A DNA stretch of 40,759 nt from Casimicrobiaceae bacterium (GTDB lineage: Bacteria; Pseudomonadota; Gammaproteobacteria; Burkholderiales; Casimicrobiaceae). How positions within the stretch are numbered: the stretch's first letter is position 1; each line of letters starts with the position of its first letter. The DNA is taken from positions 1-40,759 of the forward strand of contig JANWWI010000019.1 of the NCBI GenBank assembly GCA_025056355.1, in the 5' to 3' direction. Of the stretch, positions 1 through 7,729 are shown one piece after another. The position numbers were made by a program, and so were the translations under genes. Under the pieces are notes generated by a model that ran no database searches, was not told where the DNA came from, and saw nothing but the letters and a program-made list of their open reading frames with translations.

Positions 1-1080
1 CGCCATGCTGCCGTGCGGCGCGAGGTGATGGATCATGTGCTGCATCCACGCGAAGTTGGCGTTGCTTGCGGGCGGGATGCCGTACTTCCAGCGCGGGTCG
101 TCGTCCTTCACGCCGGCGTTCCACTCCTTCATGTTGAAGGGCGGGTTGGCCATGATGAAGTCGGCGCGCAGGTCCGGGTGCTGGTCGTGCGTGAAGGTGT
201 TGGCCGGCTCCTTGCCGAGATCGAAGTCCATGCCGCGGATGGCCATGTTCATCGAGGCGAGCCGCCAGGTGGTGGGGTTCGATTCCTGCCCGTAGACGGA
301 GATCTGGCCGATGCGGCCGCGGTGCTCTTCGACGAACTTTTCGCTTTGCACGAAGAAGCCGCCCGAGCCGCAGCAGGGGTCGTACACGCGGCCCTGGAAG
401 GGCTGCAGCATCTCGACGATGACGGTGACGATGCTCTTGGGCGTGTAGTACTGGCCGCCCTTCTTGCCTTCGGCCAGCGCGAACTCGCCGAGGAAGTACT
501 CGTACACGTGGCCGAGGATGTCCTTGGCCTTGAGCGTGCCGTGGTGGAAGGGAATGCTGCCGATCAGATCGATCAAGCCCGGCAGCGCGGCGTCGATCTG
601 CCGTCGCGCGTAGTCCTTCTCCAGCACGCCCTTGAGCTTGGGGTTTTCCTTTTCGACTGCCTCTAGCGCGTCGTCGAGGAGCCGGCCGATGCCTTTGAAC
701 TCGTAGACGCTGGTCTTGCCGTTTTTCACCTCGAGCCGAGTGCCCACGGCCACCTTGGCGTGAGCCTGGATGAAGTCCCAGCGGGCAAGCGCCGGCACCC
801 AGAAGACGTTCTTCTCGGTGTAGTAGTCGCGCGCTTCGAGCTCCTCGGCGATCAGGTCCTCGGCCTCCTCGCCCAAGTAGTACTCATGCGTCGGGTCGCG
901 AAAGGCCGCCGCAAGCTCTGCGCGGCGTTCGGCGAAGGCATCCGAGATGTACTTCAGGAAGATGAGCCCAAGCACGACGTGCTTGTAGACCGCTGCATCG
1001 ACGTTTGCGCGCAGTCGATCCGCGGCGGTCCAGAGCTTTTTGTCGAGCTCGTCGAGGAATTGCTGCTCTTCGGGGTTCAT
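1..1080 (-). CDS. hsdM: Type I restriction-modification system methyltransferase subunit HsdM (3' end cut by window)
   Basis: N6-adenine DNA methyltransferase subunit of a type I restriction-modification complex, which works with HsdS and HsdR. The reverse-strand reading frame is open from ATG at 1080 to base 1 (360 codons) and continues outside the window. The N-terminus (MNPEEQQFLDELDKKLW) and the segment GLIFLKYISDAF near residue 37 match the HsdM helical N-domain. GGQYYTP (about residue 208) precedes the SAM-binding motif DPCCGSGGFF (about residue 234). The catalytic motif NPPF lies near residue 312, so the adenine-methylase signature is intact. It lies 202 bases downstream of the reductase gene on the same strand. 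The partner genes hsdS and hsdR would lie to the left, outside the window. The family call is firm. Whether the system is functional cannot be judged here. Confidence 0.95.
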   Translation of the reverse strand, partial: MNPEEQQFLDELDKKLWTAADRLRANVDAAVYKHVVLGLIFLKYISDAFAERRAELAAAFRDPTHEYYLGEEAEDLIAEELEARDYYTEKNVFWVPALARWDFIQAHAKVAVGTRLEVKNGKTSVYEFKGIGRLLDDALEAVEKENPKLKGVLEKDYARRQIDAALPGLIDLIGSIPFHHGTLKAKDILGHVYEYFLGEFALAEGKKGGQYYTPKSIVTVIVEMLQPFQGRVYDPCCGSGGFFVQSEKFVEEHRGRIGQISVYGQESNPTTWRLASMNMAIRGMDFDLGKEPANTFTHDQHPDLRADFIMANPPFNMKEWNAGVKDDDPRWKYGIPPASNANFAWMQHMIHHLAPHGSMA

Positions 1081-1095
1081 CGGTGGACGGGCTGT

Positions 1096-1108
1096 GGCGG
1101 TGACCGCC
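1096..1108. promoter_or_regulatory. Perfect inverted repeat upstream of hsdM
   Basis: GGCGGT-G-ACCGCC is a perfect 6+1+6 palindrome centred about 22 bases upstream of the hsdM start codon. Its position would suit an operator or a translation-blocking hairpin. I see no controller-protein gene nearby. In such GC-rich DNA a palindrome of this size may be chance. The rest of the 202-base gap (1081-1282) shows no gene I can recognise. Confidence 0.2.
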
Positions 1109-1282
1109 GAGGTGTTTCATCACGTTGTCGAAACCGGCACCGGCGGCTTCTCGCATTCAAGCATCGTTCGCAACGCCTGGCGAGAGGCGCCTTGGCAAGA
1201 CGAGGGCAAGGTCGACGCGGTGCCAGCCCTTGCCGCCGCTCGAGGACCCTGCGGGCGACGCACCGGCACGGCTTCGCGGTCG

Positions 1283-2323
1283 CTATTCGCCCCCACTTGC
1301 CGCAGCCAGTTCGAAGCTGTCGGCAAAGAAGGCGTGTTCCGGCAATCCACATTGCGACGTGAACTCTCGCCGCGCGGACTCAACCACGATCGGTGCGCCG
1401 CAGGCATAGACCTCGTAGCCCGAAAGGTCAGGCCAGTCTTCCATGACCGCGCGATGCACAAAGCCCGTGCGGCCGTGCCAGCTGTCCTCCGGCAGCGCAT
1501 CGCTCACCACGGGGATATAGCGGAAACGCCCGGGGTGTTTGGCTTCCCACGCGCGTGCCAGGTGATCGAGGTAGAGATCGCGCGGCCGGCGTCCGCCCCA
1601 GTAGAGGGTCATCGGTCGTTCGATGCCAACATAGAAGGCATGCTCGACGATGGCCTTGATCGGCGCAAAGCCGGTGCCGGAGGCAAGCAGAATGATCGGC
1701 TTGTCGCTCTGCTCGCGCAGAAAGAAGCTGCCGTGGGGGCCCTCAAAGCGCAGGATGTCGCGCACCTTGATCGCCGGCTCGGCGCAGCCGAACAGCCGGT
1801 CGGTGAAAAGGCCCCCCGGGGTGTGACGGATGTGCAGTTCAAGCAGCGCGTCATCGTGCGGCGGATTGGCCATCGAAAAACTGCGCCGCTTGTCGCCTGG
1901 CAAAAGCAAGTCGACGTACTGGCCGGCGCGGTAGGCAAGCCGCTGGTTGGTGGGCAGCTTGAGCCGAACGATCATCACATCCTCGACAACCCGCTCGAGC
2001 TGCTCGATGCGACACGGCAGCGTGCGCACCGCGATGTCGCCGGCGGCGCGGACCTCTCGCGCCTGCATGGTGATGTCTCCGAGCGGCTTGGCCACGCAAG
2101 GCAAAAACTGGCCGTTGCGTTTTTCCGCCTCGGTGAGCGTACTGGCTTGGTAGAGCCCGTAATCGATCGCGCCGTTGACGAGCGTGCTCTTGCACGAGCC
2201 ACATGCGCCGTTGCGGCAACCGTACGGAATCAAAAGCCCGGCGCGCAGGGCGGCTGTCAAAATCGTCTCATCGTCGTGACAGCGAAAGGCGTGATTGCCA
2301 GGATGGAGAGTGACGGCGGGCAT
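1283..2323 (-). CDS. 2Fe-2S ferredoxin / FAD-NAD(P)H reductase (CDP-6-deoxy-delta-3,4-glucoseen reductase-like)
   Basis: A 346-residue electron-transfer flavoprotein. It would pass electrons from NAD(P)H through FAD to a plant-type 2Fe-2S centre and on to an unknown acceptor. The N-terminal ferredoxin domain has the cysteine pattern C36, C41, C44 and C76 (CRNGACGSC and FLPCVAK). A ferredoxin-reductase FAD domain follows, with RRSFSMANPP near residue 170. The NAD-binding domain has LLASGTGFAPIKAI. ATG at 2323 was chosen because the family's N-terminus starts with a beta-strand (here MPAVTLHPGNHAF) and the 36 upstream codons look non-coding. Similar proteins are commonly labelled CDP-6-deoxy-delta-3,4-glucoseen reductase, but no deoxysugar genes are nearby, so that substrate is doubtful. 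The gene diverges from the SDR gene, and the two start codons overlap. Confidence 0.88.
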   Translation of the reverse strand: MPAVTLHPGNHAFRCHDDETILTAALRAGLLIPYGCRNGACGSCKSTLVNGAIDYGLYQASTLTEAEKRNGQFLPCVAKPLGDITMQAREVRAAGDIAVRTLPCRIEQLERVVEDVMIVRLKLPTNQRLAYRAGQYVDLLLPGDKRRSFSMANPPHDDALLELHIRHTPGGLFTDRLFGCAEPAIKVRDILRFEGPHGSFFLREQSDKPIILLASGTGFAPIKAIVEHAFYVGIERPMTLYWGGRRPRDLYLDHLARAWEAKHPGRFRYIPVVSDALPEDSWHGRTGFVHRAVMEDWPDLSGYEVYACGAPIVVESARREFTSQCGLPEHAFFADSFELAAASGGE

Positions 2324-3401
2324 GGAGAAGGGGCGTAGACGGCAAGTGGTGATTGTGGGGGCGGGCGATGTGGCCGCGCGGCTCGTGCGGATCGAGCAGG
2401 CCCGCTGGCAACGGCTCGGCGTCTCTCCCAAGCGCTCGCCGATTCGGTGGCTGGCTCTCGTGCGCTCTGCGCAAAGTGCCGCGCGTGCGCGCGCCGCTGG
2501 AATGTTACCGATCGCGGGCGATCTGGATCACCTGCCGACGCTTCGTCGTGCGCAAGCGCTCGCCCGCGAGGCGTTTTCGGTGCTCTATCTGGCGCCGCCC
2601 CCCAATGCGGGCTCGGAGGATCCGCGCATGCGGCGCTGGCTTGCGATGCCACGACGGGTGGTTTGGCCACGGCGGCACGGCAACCTTCAGCTGTGGCGGA
2701 TGCTGCGAAGCAAGGCGCTTCGGACGCGTCGCTGCATTCGGCTCAACCACGTCTATGTGAGCACCACGGGGGTCTACGGTGATTGCGCAGGAGAGCGCAT
2801 CGATGAGACGCGCCGCGTGCGCCCGCAGACCGATCGCGCCAAGCGCCGCGTGGCCGCGGAGCGCTGCTGGCGCAAAGCGGGTCGTTTCGGCTTTGCGCCC
2901 GCAGCGCCGGGCCCGGCGCGCGGAGCGGTCGTGTTGCGGGCGCCTGGCATTTACGCGCTCGAACGCCTGCCGCTCGAGCGGCTACGGGCACGCCTTCCGG
3001 TCCTCGTGCCGGAAGAGGACGTCTACACCAATCACATCCATGCCGATGATCTGGCTCGCGCCATCTGGCGGGCCGTGTTCAGGGGGCGCCCGGGACGGGT
3101 CTACAACGCGGTCGACGAGGCCGCCTGGACGATGGGGGAATACTTCGATCGGGTCGCCGATGCGTTCCATCTGCCCCGTCCACCGCGCCTGCCCCGACGG
3201 GAATTGCAACAACAGATCTCGCCGATCCTCTATTCGTTTATGACCGAGTCGCGGCGCATTGACAATCGGCGGTTGAGGGTCGAACTGGGTCTGCGGCTGC
3301 GCTATCCGACCCCATCGGCGTTGCTTGGGCAAGAGCCGATCAGTGCGGCCGACCGGTCGGATCGATCCGCAAACCAGCCGGCGCAAGGGAGACTGTTTTG
3401 A
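2322..3401 (+). CDS. NAD(P)-dependent SDR / epimerase-dehydratase family protein
   Basis: A 359-residue Rossmann-fold protein of the extended or atypical short-chain dehydrogenase type. The nucleotide-binding loop VVIVGAGDVAARL lies at residues 9-21. HVYVSTTGVYGD near residue 150 matches the family's strand-loop before the active site (STxxVYG). NHIHADDLARAIW and YNAVDEA match the C-terminal substrate region. It resembles proteins annotated as NAD-dependent epimerases beside ubiA in betaproteobacteria. The substrate is unknown. ATG at 2322 is preferred over an upstream TTG at 2295 because the Rossmann strand starts right after it. Its TGA overlaps the TTG start of ubiA, so the two are probably co-translated. 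Confidence 0.8.
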   Translation: MEKGRRRQVVIVGAGDVAARLVRIEQARWQRLGVSPKRSPIRWLALVRSAQSAARARAAGMLPIAGDLDHLPTLRRAQALAREAFSVLYLAPPPNAGSEDPRMRRWLAMPRRVVWPRRHGNLQLWRMLRSKALRTRRCIRLNHVYVSTTGVYGDCAGERIDETRRVRPQTDRAKRRVAAERCWRKAGRFGFAPAAPGPARGAVVLRAPGIYALERLPLERLRARLPVLVPEEDVYTNHIHADDLARAIWRAVFRGRPGRVYNAVDEAAWTMGEYFDRVADAFHLPRPPRLPRRELQQQISPILYSFMTESRRIDNRRLRVELGLRLRYPTPSALLGQEPISAADRSDRSANQPAQGRLF

Positions 3402-4306
3402 ACCGCTTACTCAACCACCCGTGGGCGCGGCGGCTTGACGCCTATGAGCGCTTGATGCGGCTAGACAAGCCGGTCGGCTTCATGCTGCTCATGTGGCCGA
3501 CACTCTGGGGGCTCTGGTTTGCAAGCCTTGGCGCACCCGACTGGCGTGTGGTGGGCATTTTCGTGCTCGGCACGATCCTCATGCGCTCGGCGGGCTGCGC
3601 GGTCAACGACTGGGCCGATCGCAACTTCGACGGCGCGGTCAAGCGCACCGCCGCGCGGCCGCTGCCAGCCGGCGAGATCGCACCGTGGGAGGCGCTTGCT
3701 GTGGCGGCCTTTTGTGCGCTGGCCGCCGCCGTGCTGCTGATCCCCTTGCCGTGGGAAGCGCGCCTCTGGGCCTTGCCGGCGCTTGCGATTGCGGTGGTCT
3801 ACCCGTTTACGAAGCGCTTTTTTGCAGTGCCGCAGGCCGTGCTCGGCGTGGCCTTCAGCATGGGCATCCCGATGGCCTACGCCGCCGTGCTCGGAAGAGT
3901 CCCGCAGATCGCGTGGTGGCTCATGCTGGCCAACTTCTTCTGGGTCATGGCCTACGACACGCAGTACGCCATGGTCGATCGCGACGATGACGTGCGAATC
4001 GGGATCCGAACCTCGGCGATTTTTTTCGGTCGCTTCGACGTGGCGGCCGTTGCGCTTTCCTACCTCCTCTTTCTCGGTCTGATGGCCTGGATCGGCTGGC
4101 GTGCCGGCATGGGGGGGTTTTATTTCGCGGGCCTCGCGCTGGCGGCCGTGCTTGCTGTGGCGTACGTGTGGCAAATCCGCGCCCGCGAGCGCGAGGCCTG
4201 TTTTGCTGCCTTTCGCGGCAATAACCTGCTCGGGCTATGCGTGTTTGCAGGGGTGGCGCTCGATTTTGCCGTGCGGCTGCGCGCGTGGCCGAGATGGTAC
4301 GGCTAA
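3398..4306 (+). CDS. ubiA: 4-hydroxybenzoate octaprenyltransferase UbiA
   Basis: Membrane prenyltransferase of ubiquinone biosynthesis that attaches the polyprenyl chain to 4-hydroxybenzoate. It has 302 residues, the usual length, with many hydrophobic segments. RLDKPVGFMLLMWPTLWGLW is the typical N-terminus. NDWADRNFD (about residue 70) is the first Asp-rich, Mg-pyrophosphate-binding motif, followed by the TAARPLPAGE loop. DTQYAMVDRDDD near residue 186 is the second. The start is a TTG at 3398 with AGGGAG seven bases upstream. It overlaps the stop of the SDR gene in TTGA. The gene ends 10 bases from the convergent HNH gene. Ubiquinol feeds the respiratory chain encoded further along the window. 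Confidence 0.95.
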   Translation: MNRLLNHPWARRLDAYERLMRLDKPVGFMLLMWPTLWGLWFASLGAPDWRVVGIFVLGTILMRSAGCAVNDWADRNFDGAVKRTAARPLPAGEIAPWEALAVAAFCALAAAVLLIPLPWEARLWALPALAIAVVYPFTKRFFAVPQAVLGVAFSMGIPMAYAAVLGRVPQIAWWLMLANFFWVMAYDTQYAMVDRDDDVRIGIRTSAIFFGRFDVAAVALSYLLFLGLMAWIGWRAGMGGFYFAGLALAAVLAVAYVWQIRAREREACFAAFRGNNLLGLCVFAGVALDFAVRLRAWPRWYG

Positions 4307-4316
4307 AGCTTGCGGC

Positions 4317-4895
4317 TCAGGCGGCCAGCAGCCGCGAGCGGTGACCTTTCGCGAGCGCGAGCAGATACTCCATCTGATCGGCCAGGATGTGCCGGTTGGC
4401 AAGGATCAGCTTTTCGCTCTTGACCGGCCGATACGGCACGTAAAGCAGCTTGAGGCCGGCCTGCTCGGGCGTGCGGCCCGCCTTGCGCAGGTTGCAGGCG
4501 CGGCAGGCGGTCACACAGTTCTCCCAGGTGTCGCGTCCGCCTTGTGAGCGCGGCAGGATGTGGTCGCGTGTGAGCTCCGATTCAGGGAAGACCCCGCCGC
4601 AGTAGGCGCAGAGGTTGCGGTCGCGCGCAAAGAGCATGCGGTTGTCGCGCCCCGGAAGCGCGGAGACGGGATTCCACAAGTGGTGCCGGTGCTCGCCCTC
4701 GCAGGCGATGATCGAGGCCACCTCGATGATCGAGCGCTCGCCCGTGGCGCGGGAGATGCCGCCGCGAAACACACGCACGATCGATCCGAGCGACCAGACG
4801 ACGTTGCCACGGGCGTACTGACAGGCCGCCGTCTCGGGCGTCATCCACCCCTTCGGCTGGCCGCCGGAATCGAGCGCAAGCACTGCCAAACCCAT
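4317..4895 (-). CDS. HNH endonuclease family protein
   Basis: A 192-residue protein with a C-terminal HNH nuclease fold. CAYCG and CRACN form the zinc-binding CxxC pairs. Between them [10 protein letters not shown] supplies the D-H catalytic pair, and TWENCVTAC supplies the conserved N. The N-terminal half ([12 protein letters not shown], then NVVWSLG) matches stand-alone HNH proteins that are widespread in proteobacterial chromosomes and not linked to restriction modules. ATG at 4895 was chosen because AAGGTGG lies just upstream. An upstream ATG at 4937 has no good ribosome site. It lies 96 bases downstream of glmU on the same strand. The biological role is unknown. Nothing suggests an intron or homing element. 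Confidence 0.85.
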   Translation of the reverse strand: MGLAVLALDSGGQPKGWMTPETAACQYARGNVVWSLGSIVRVFRGGISRATGERSIIEVASIIACEGEHRHHLWNPVSALPGRDNRMLFARDRNLCAYCGGVFPESELTRDHILPRSQGGRDTWENCVTACRACNLRKAGRTPEQAGLKLLYVPYRPVKSEKLILANRHILADQMEYLLALAKGHRSRLLAA

Positions 4896-4991
4896 CCCGC
4901 CACCTTGCGGTTGACCGACCGCCCCGAAAGGTATCACGAAACGGTGACTGCTGCTTTCCCGTGTCCGGCGAGACGGCGCTGCGCGCCGCGT

Positions 4992-6368
4992 TTAGGTTTT
5001 TTTGGTCGGCCGCTTCCATCCAGCGCGTGTGACGGGCTTGGCGCGAGCGACCGTCAGCGCCCCGGGCGGGGTGTTTTTCGTGACCACGCTGCCAGCGCCG
5101 ATCGTGCCGCCAGCGCCCAGGGTGACCGGCGCCACGAGCACGCAGTTCGAGCCCACGTGCACGTCATCCTCGATCGTGGTGGGGTGTTTGTTGGCCCCGT
5201 CGTAGTTGGCCGTGATCGAGCCAGCCCCGTAATTGACGCGCGCGCCGACCGTGGCATCGCCGAGGTAGGCCAAATGATTGGCCTTGCTGCCACGACCCAT
5301 CGAGGTGTTTTTGGTTTCGACGAAATTGCCGATGTGCACCTCCTCGGCCAGCCGTGTGCCGGGCCGAAGGCGCGCGAAAGGACCGATCCGGGCGTTGGCC
5401 CCGATCACCGCGCCCTCGATCACACTCATCGCTTCGATCCGACTGCCCCGGCCGATCGTGCAGTCGCTCAGCACGCAATACGGCCCCACCGAGACCTCAT
5501 CCTCAAGCACCACGGTCCCGGAAAACACGCAGCCGACATCGATCGACACGTCGCTTCCACAGCGGAGGCTGCCGCGGATATCGAGGCGCGCCGGGTCTAG
5601 AAGCGTCACGCCGGCGGCGAGAAGGGCTTGGGCGCGCCGCGCCTGAAGCGCTCGCTCGAGCGCGGCCAGTTGCGCCTTGTCGTTCACACCGGCCACCTCG
5701 ATCTCATCCTCAAGCCGTACCGTGGTCACCGTGAGTCCCTCCACGGCGGCCAGCGCGACCACATCGGTGAGGTAGAGCTCCCCCTGCGCGTTTTTCGGCT
5801 CAAGCCGCTTGAGCGCGCGGCGAAGCCAGGCGGTCGGTGCCGCCATAAGCCCGGTGTTGACTTCCCGAATCGCCAGCACCGCGCTGTCGTTCATCGCCAC
5901 CGCGTCTTTGTGTTCGACGATGCGGGTGATCTGGCCGGCCGCATTGCGCAGGATGCGCCCGTAGCCGGTCGGGTCGCGCATCACGCAGCTGACCAGGGCC
6001 AGCGTGCGCTCACTTGCGGCGGCATGAAGTTGCCTGAGCGTTTCGGTTCTCACAAGCGGCGTGTCGCCGGTGAGAATCATGCTGATGCCCTCATCGGGCA
6101 GTGCCTCGAGCGCCACGGCCGCGGCATGGCCGGTGCCGTTTTGCGGCTCCTGGCGCACGAACGTGAGCCCGCGCCCGGCGAAGGCCGCCTCGACCCGCTG
6201 CGCCTCGTGACCCACGACGACCACCGTGTGGGTTGGCGCAAGCGGCGCGACCGCCTCAAGCACATGCGCAAGCAGTGGCTGCCCGCCCAAGGGTTGCAAG
6301 ACTTTGGGCAGACGTGACTTCATGCGCGTGCCTTTGCCAGCGGCGAGGAGGACGGTTGCAAAGCTCAT
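4992..6368 (-). CDS. glmU: Bifunctional UDP-GlcNAc pyrophosphorylase / glucosamine-1-phosphate N-acetyltransferase
   Basis: Cytosolic enzyme that acetylates glucosamine-1-phosphate with acetyl-CoA and then transfers UMP to give UDP-GlcNAc, the precursor of peptidoglycan and LPS. It has 458 residues, the normal length. LLAAGKGTRMKS (residues 7-18) is the nucleotidyltransferase signature, and LTGDTPLV contains the metal-binding Asp. From about residue 255 onward there are left-handed beta-helix hexapeptide repeats. FARLRPGTRL, HIGNFVETKN and NYDGANKH are acetyltransferase landmarks. The two upstream same-strand genes and the downstream HNH gene may share its transcript. Confidence 0.97.
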   Translation of the reverse strand: MSFATVLLAAGKGTRMKSRLPKVLQPLGGQPLLAHVLEAVAPLAPTHTVVVVGHEAQRVEAAFAGRGLTFVRQEPQNGTGHAAAVALEALPDEGISMILTGDTPLVRTETLRQLHAAASERTLALVSCVMRDPTGYGRILRNAAGQITRIVEHKDAVAMNDSAVLAIREVNTGLMAAPTAWLRRALKRLEPKNAQGELYLTDVVALAAVEGLTVTTVRLEDEIEVAGVNDKAQLAALERALQARRAQALLAAGVTLLDPARLDIRGSLRCGSDVSIDVGCVFSGTVVLEDEVSVGPYCVLSDCTIGRGSRIEAMSVIEGAVIGANARIGPFARLRPGTRLAEEVHIGNFVETKNTSMGRGSKANHLAYLGDATVGARVNYGAGSITANYDGANKHPTTIEDDVHVGSNCVLVAPVTLGAGGTIGAGSVVTKNTPPGALTVARAKPVTRAGWKRPTKKT

Positions 6369-6419
6369 GGCTGAAGTGTGGCGGACGACAGTGAAGCTTG
6401 CTCGTGAGGTGGCGGAGTG

Positions 6420-6797
6420 TTAGCGCTCTGGTTTGCGTTGAGCGCCGACGAAGAGGCCGACGCCGAGGCCGACCGCGAGCGACAAAGGCCAGCCGAAAAG
6501 AAAGACAGCCACATACGCCATGGCGGCGCCTCCGCCGGTGTAAGGCCCGCACTCGGCGTGCACCGCCCAGAGACAAACGAGCATCATGACAAACGCAGCC
6601 GCGCCTGCTGGCAGATGACTCCCGGGCCAGAAAATGAGAACGAACGCAGCGCTGAAGGCCATCAGATGAGCCATCCAGAAGTTCACCGTCGGGCCGGAAC
6701 AAGTGACCACACTCCACAACCCCGGCAGCAAATAGCAAAGCCCGACGATCGAAAGGGCGATCCGACGATGACCGGAAGAGGAGGGTTGAGGGGGCAT
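6420..6797 (-). CDS. Small hypothetical integral membrane protein
   Basis: A 125-residue protein that I do not recognise. It is strongly hydrophobic, with about four likely membrane helices: IALSIVGLCYLLPGLWSVV, the stretch around MAFSAAFVLIFW, the stretch around AAAFVMMLVCLWAV, and MAYVAVFLFGWPLSLAVGLG. There is a short polar N-terminus and a basic tail (QRKPER). Three cysteines (SVVTCSG, LVCLW, HAECG) lie at predicted membrane-aqueous edges. It is 51 bases upstream of glmU and 58 bases downstream of another unknown gene on the same strand, so a small operon is possible. Hydrophobic periodicity in one frame supports it being real. Confidence 0.6.
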   Translation of the reverse strand: MPPQPSSSGHRRIALSIVGLCYLLPGLWSVVTCSGPTVNFWMAHLMAFSAAFVLIFWPGSHLPAGAAAFVMMLVCLWAVHAECGPYTGGGAAMAYVAVFLFGWPLSLAVGLGVGLFVGAQRKPER

Positions 6798-6855
6798 TGT
6801 TTTGTCGTTGACGTGGTCGCGTTTCTAGCGTAACCCGGCTCGCGATCCCATCGCC

Positions 6856-7563
6856 TCAACGCATTTGTTCGTAGCGCACGAGGGTCGATTGGGCCTCCCG
6901 CGTCACCGCGCCATCCGGCCCCGTGACGCGGTGGCTCATGGCGTAGACCGCGTTCACCTCAGGCGCGTAGTCATAGGTCTCTTCGTTGAGCCACTCGATG
7001 GGCGGGTCGCTGCCCTCGACCGTTACGCGTGCCACATAACGCACGCGCCAGACCGCGATCTGGCGTGTGCGCATCCCCACGGCGGGCGGGCGACCAGCCA
7101 CAGACGGCATCGTCGCTCCTCCGTCGGTCGCCGGTGCGCGCAGGCTTTGTCGGCCAAGCACCGTGCGCTCGAAGCGATGGCGGTTGACCGTATCGGTGAC
7201 CGCGTTTCGAACACGCGCCTCGCCGGTGAGCCGATCGCCGACCCGAAGCGGAAAGCGAAAGAGCGGAAACATCGGCTCCCAGACCCAGCGGCCGGTCTCC
7301 TCTTCGGTGTCGCCGGGCGCACCGAGCGCGGGACGCGACAAGAGGTTCCACTCGCGCGTATAGACCCAACGACCGTTCGTGTAACCCGGCGCATCCGAAC
7401 GCTGCTCGCAGGTGATCGTGTCGGCATCCAACGCGATCACTTCGCGTCGTTCCTCGAATTGCATGCGCCGCAAACGATCGTCGATGCGGTAGATCCAACG
7501 GTCACCGACACGAACCTGAGGCGGTGTGCTCAACGCTTGTGCGGAAGCGGCAGGGCGGCTCAT
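6856..7563 (-). CDS. Hypothetical protein of unknown function
   Basis: A 235-residue soluble protein with no family I can name. It is rich in Trp, Arg and acidic residues, with beta-strand-like segments such as [49 protein letters not shown] and [17 protein letters not shown]. This suggests a periplasmic or lipid-facing beta fold. An in-frame TGA two codons before the ATG fixes the start at or below 7563. The N-terminus ([15 protein letters not shown]) resembles the end of a signal peptide without its hydrophobic core. It diverges from the large FAD/Fe-S gene. It is probably a real gene, given its consistent protein-like composition, but the start region is puzzling. Confidence 0.65.
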   Translation of the reverse strand: MSRPAASAQALSTPPQVRVGDRWIYRIDDRLRRMQFEERREVIALDADTITCEQRSDAPGYTNGRWVYTREWNLLSRPALGAPGDTEEETGRWVWEPMFPLFRFPLRVGDRLTGEARVRNAVTDTVNRHRFERTVLGRQSLRAPATDGGATMPSVAGRPPAVGMRTRQIAVWRVRYVARVTVEGSDPPIEWLNEETYDYAPEVNAVYAMSHRVTGPDGAVTREAQSTLVRYEQMR

Positions 7564-7674
7564 CGATCAACGCTTAAGGAAACGAAAACGGCCTCGATTG
7601 TCGCTGCTTTGTTCGGAACGCGCCCAACGCTGCGGCGAAACCCTGTTGGCATCGAGGATGTTCCTGGGGCGACC

Positions 7675-7680
7675 TAAAAT
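7675..7680 (+). promoter_or_regulatory. -10-like box upstream of the FAD/Fe-S oxidoreductase
   Basis: TAAAAT stands out in GC-rich DNA 50 bases before ATG 7730. TTGGCA lies upstream at 7646-7651, but its spacing of 23 bases is too long for a normal sigma-70 pair. If the box is used, transcription would start near 7687, which argues against translation starting further upstream. Confidence 0.25.
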
Positions 7681-7729
7681 TCGAGGCTTACCAAAATCAA
7701 CCCCGGAGCGCCGTCCCGGGCGAGCAGGC

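Noticed and set aside
2295-2321. Upstream TTG start for the SDR gene
   Set aside because: It would add nine non-conserved residues, and it has no good ribosome site.
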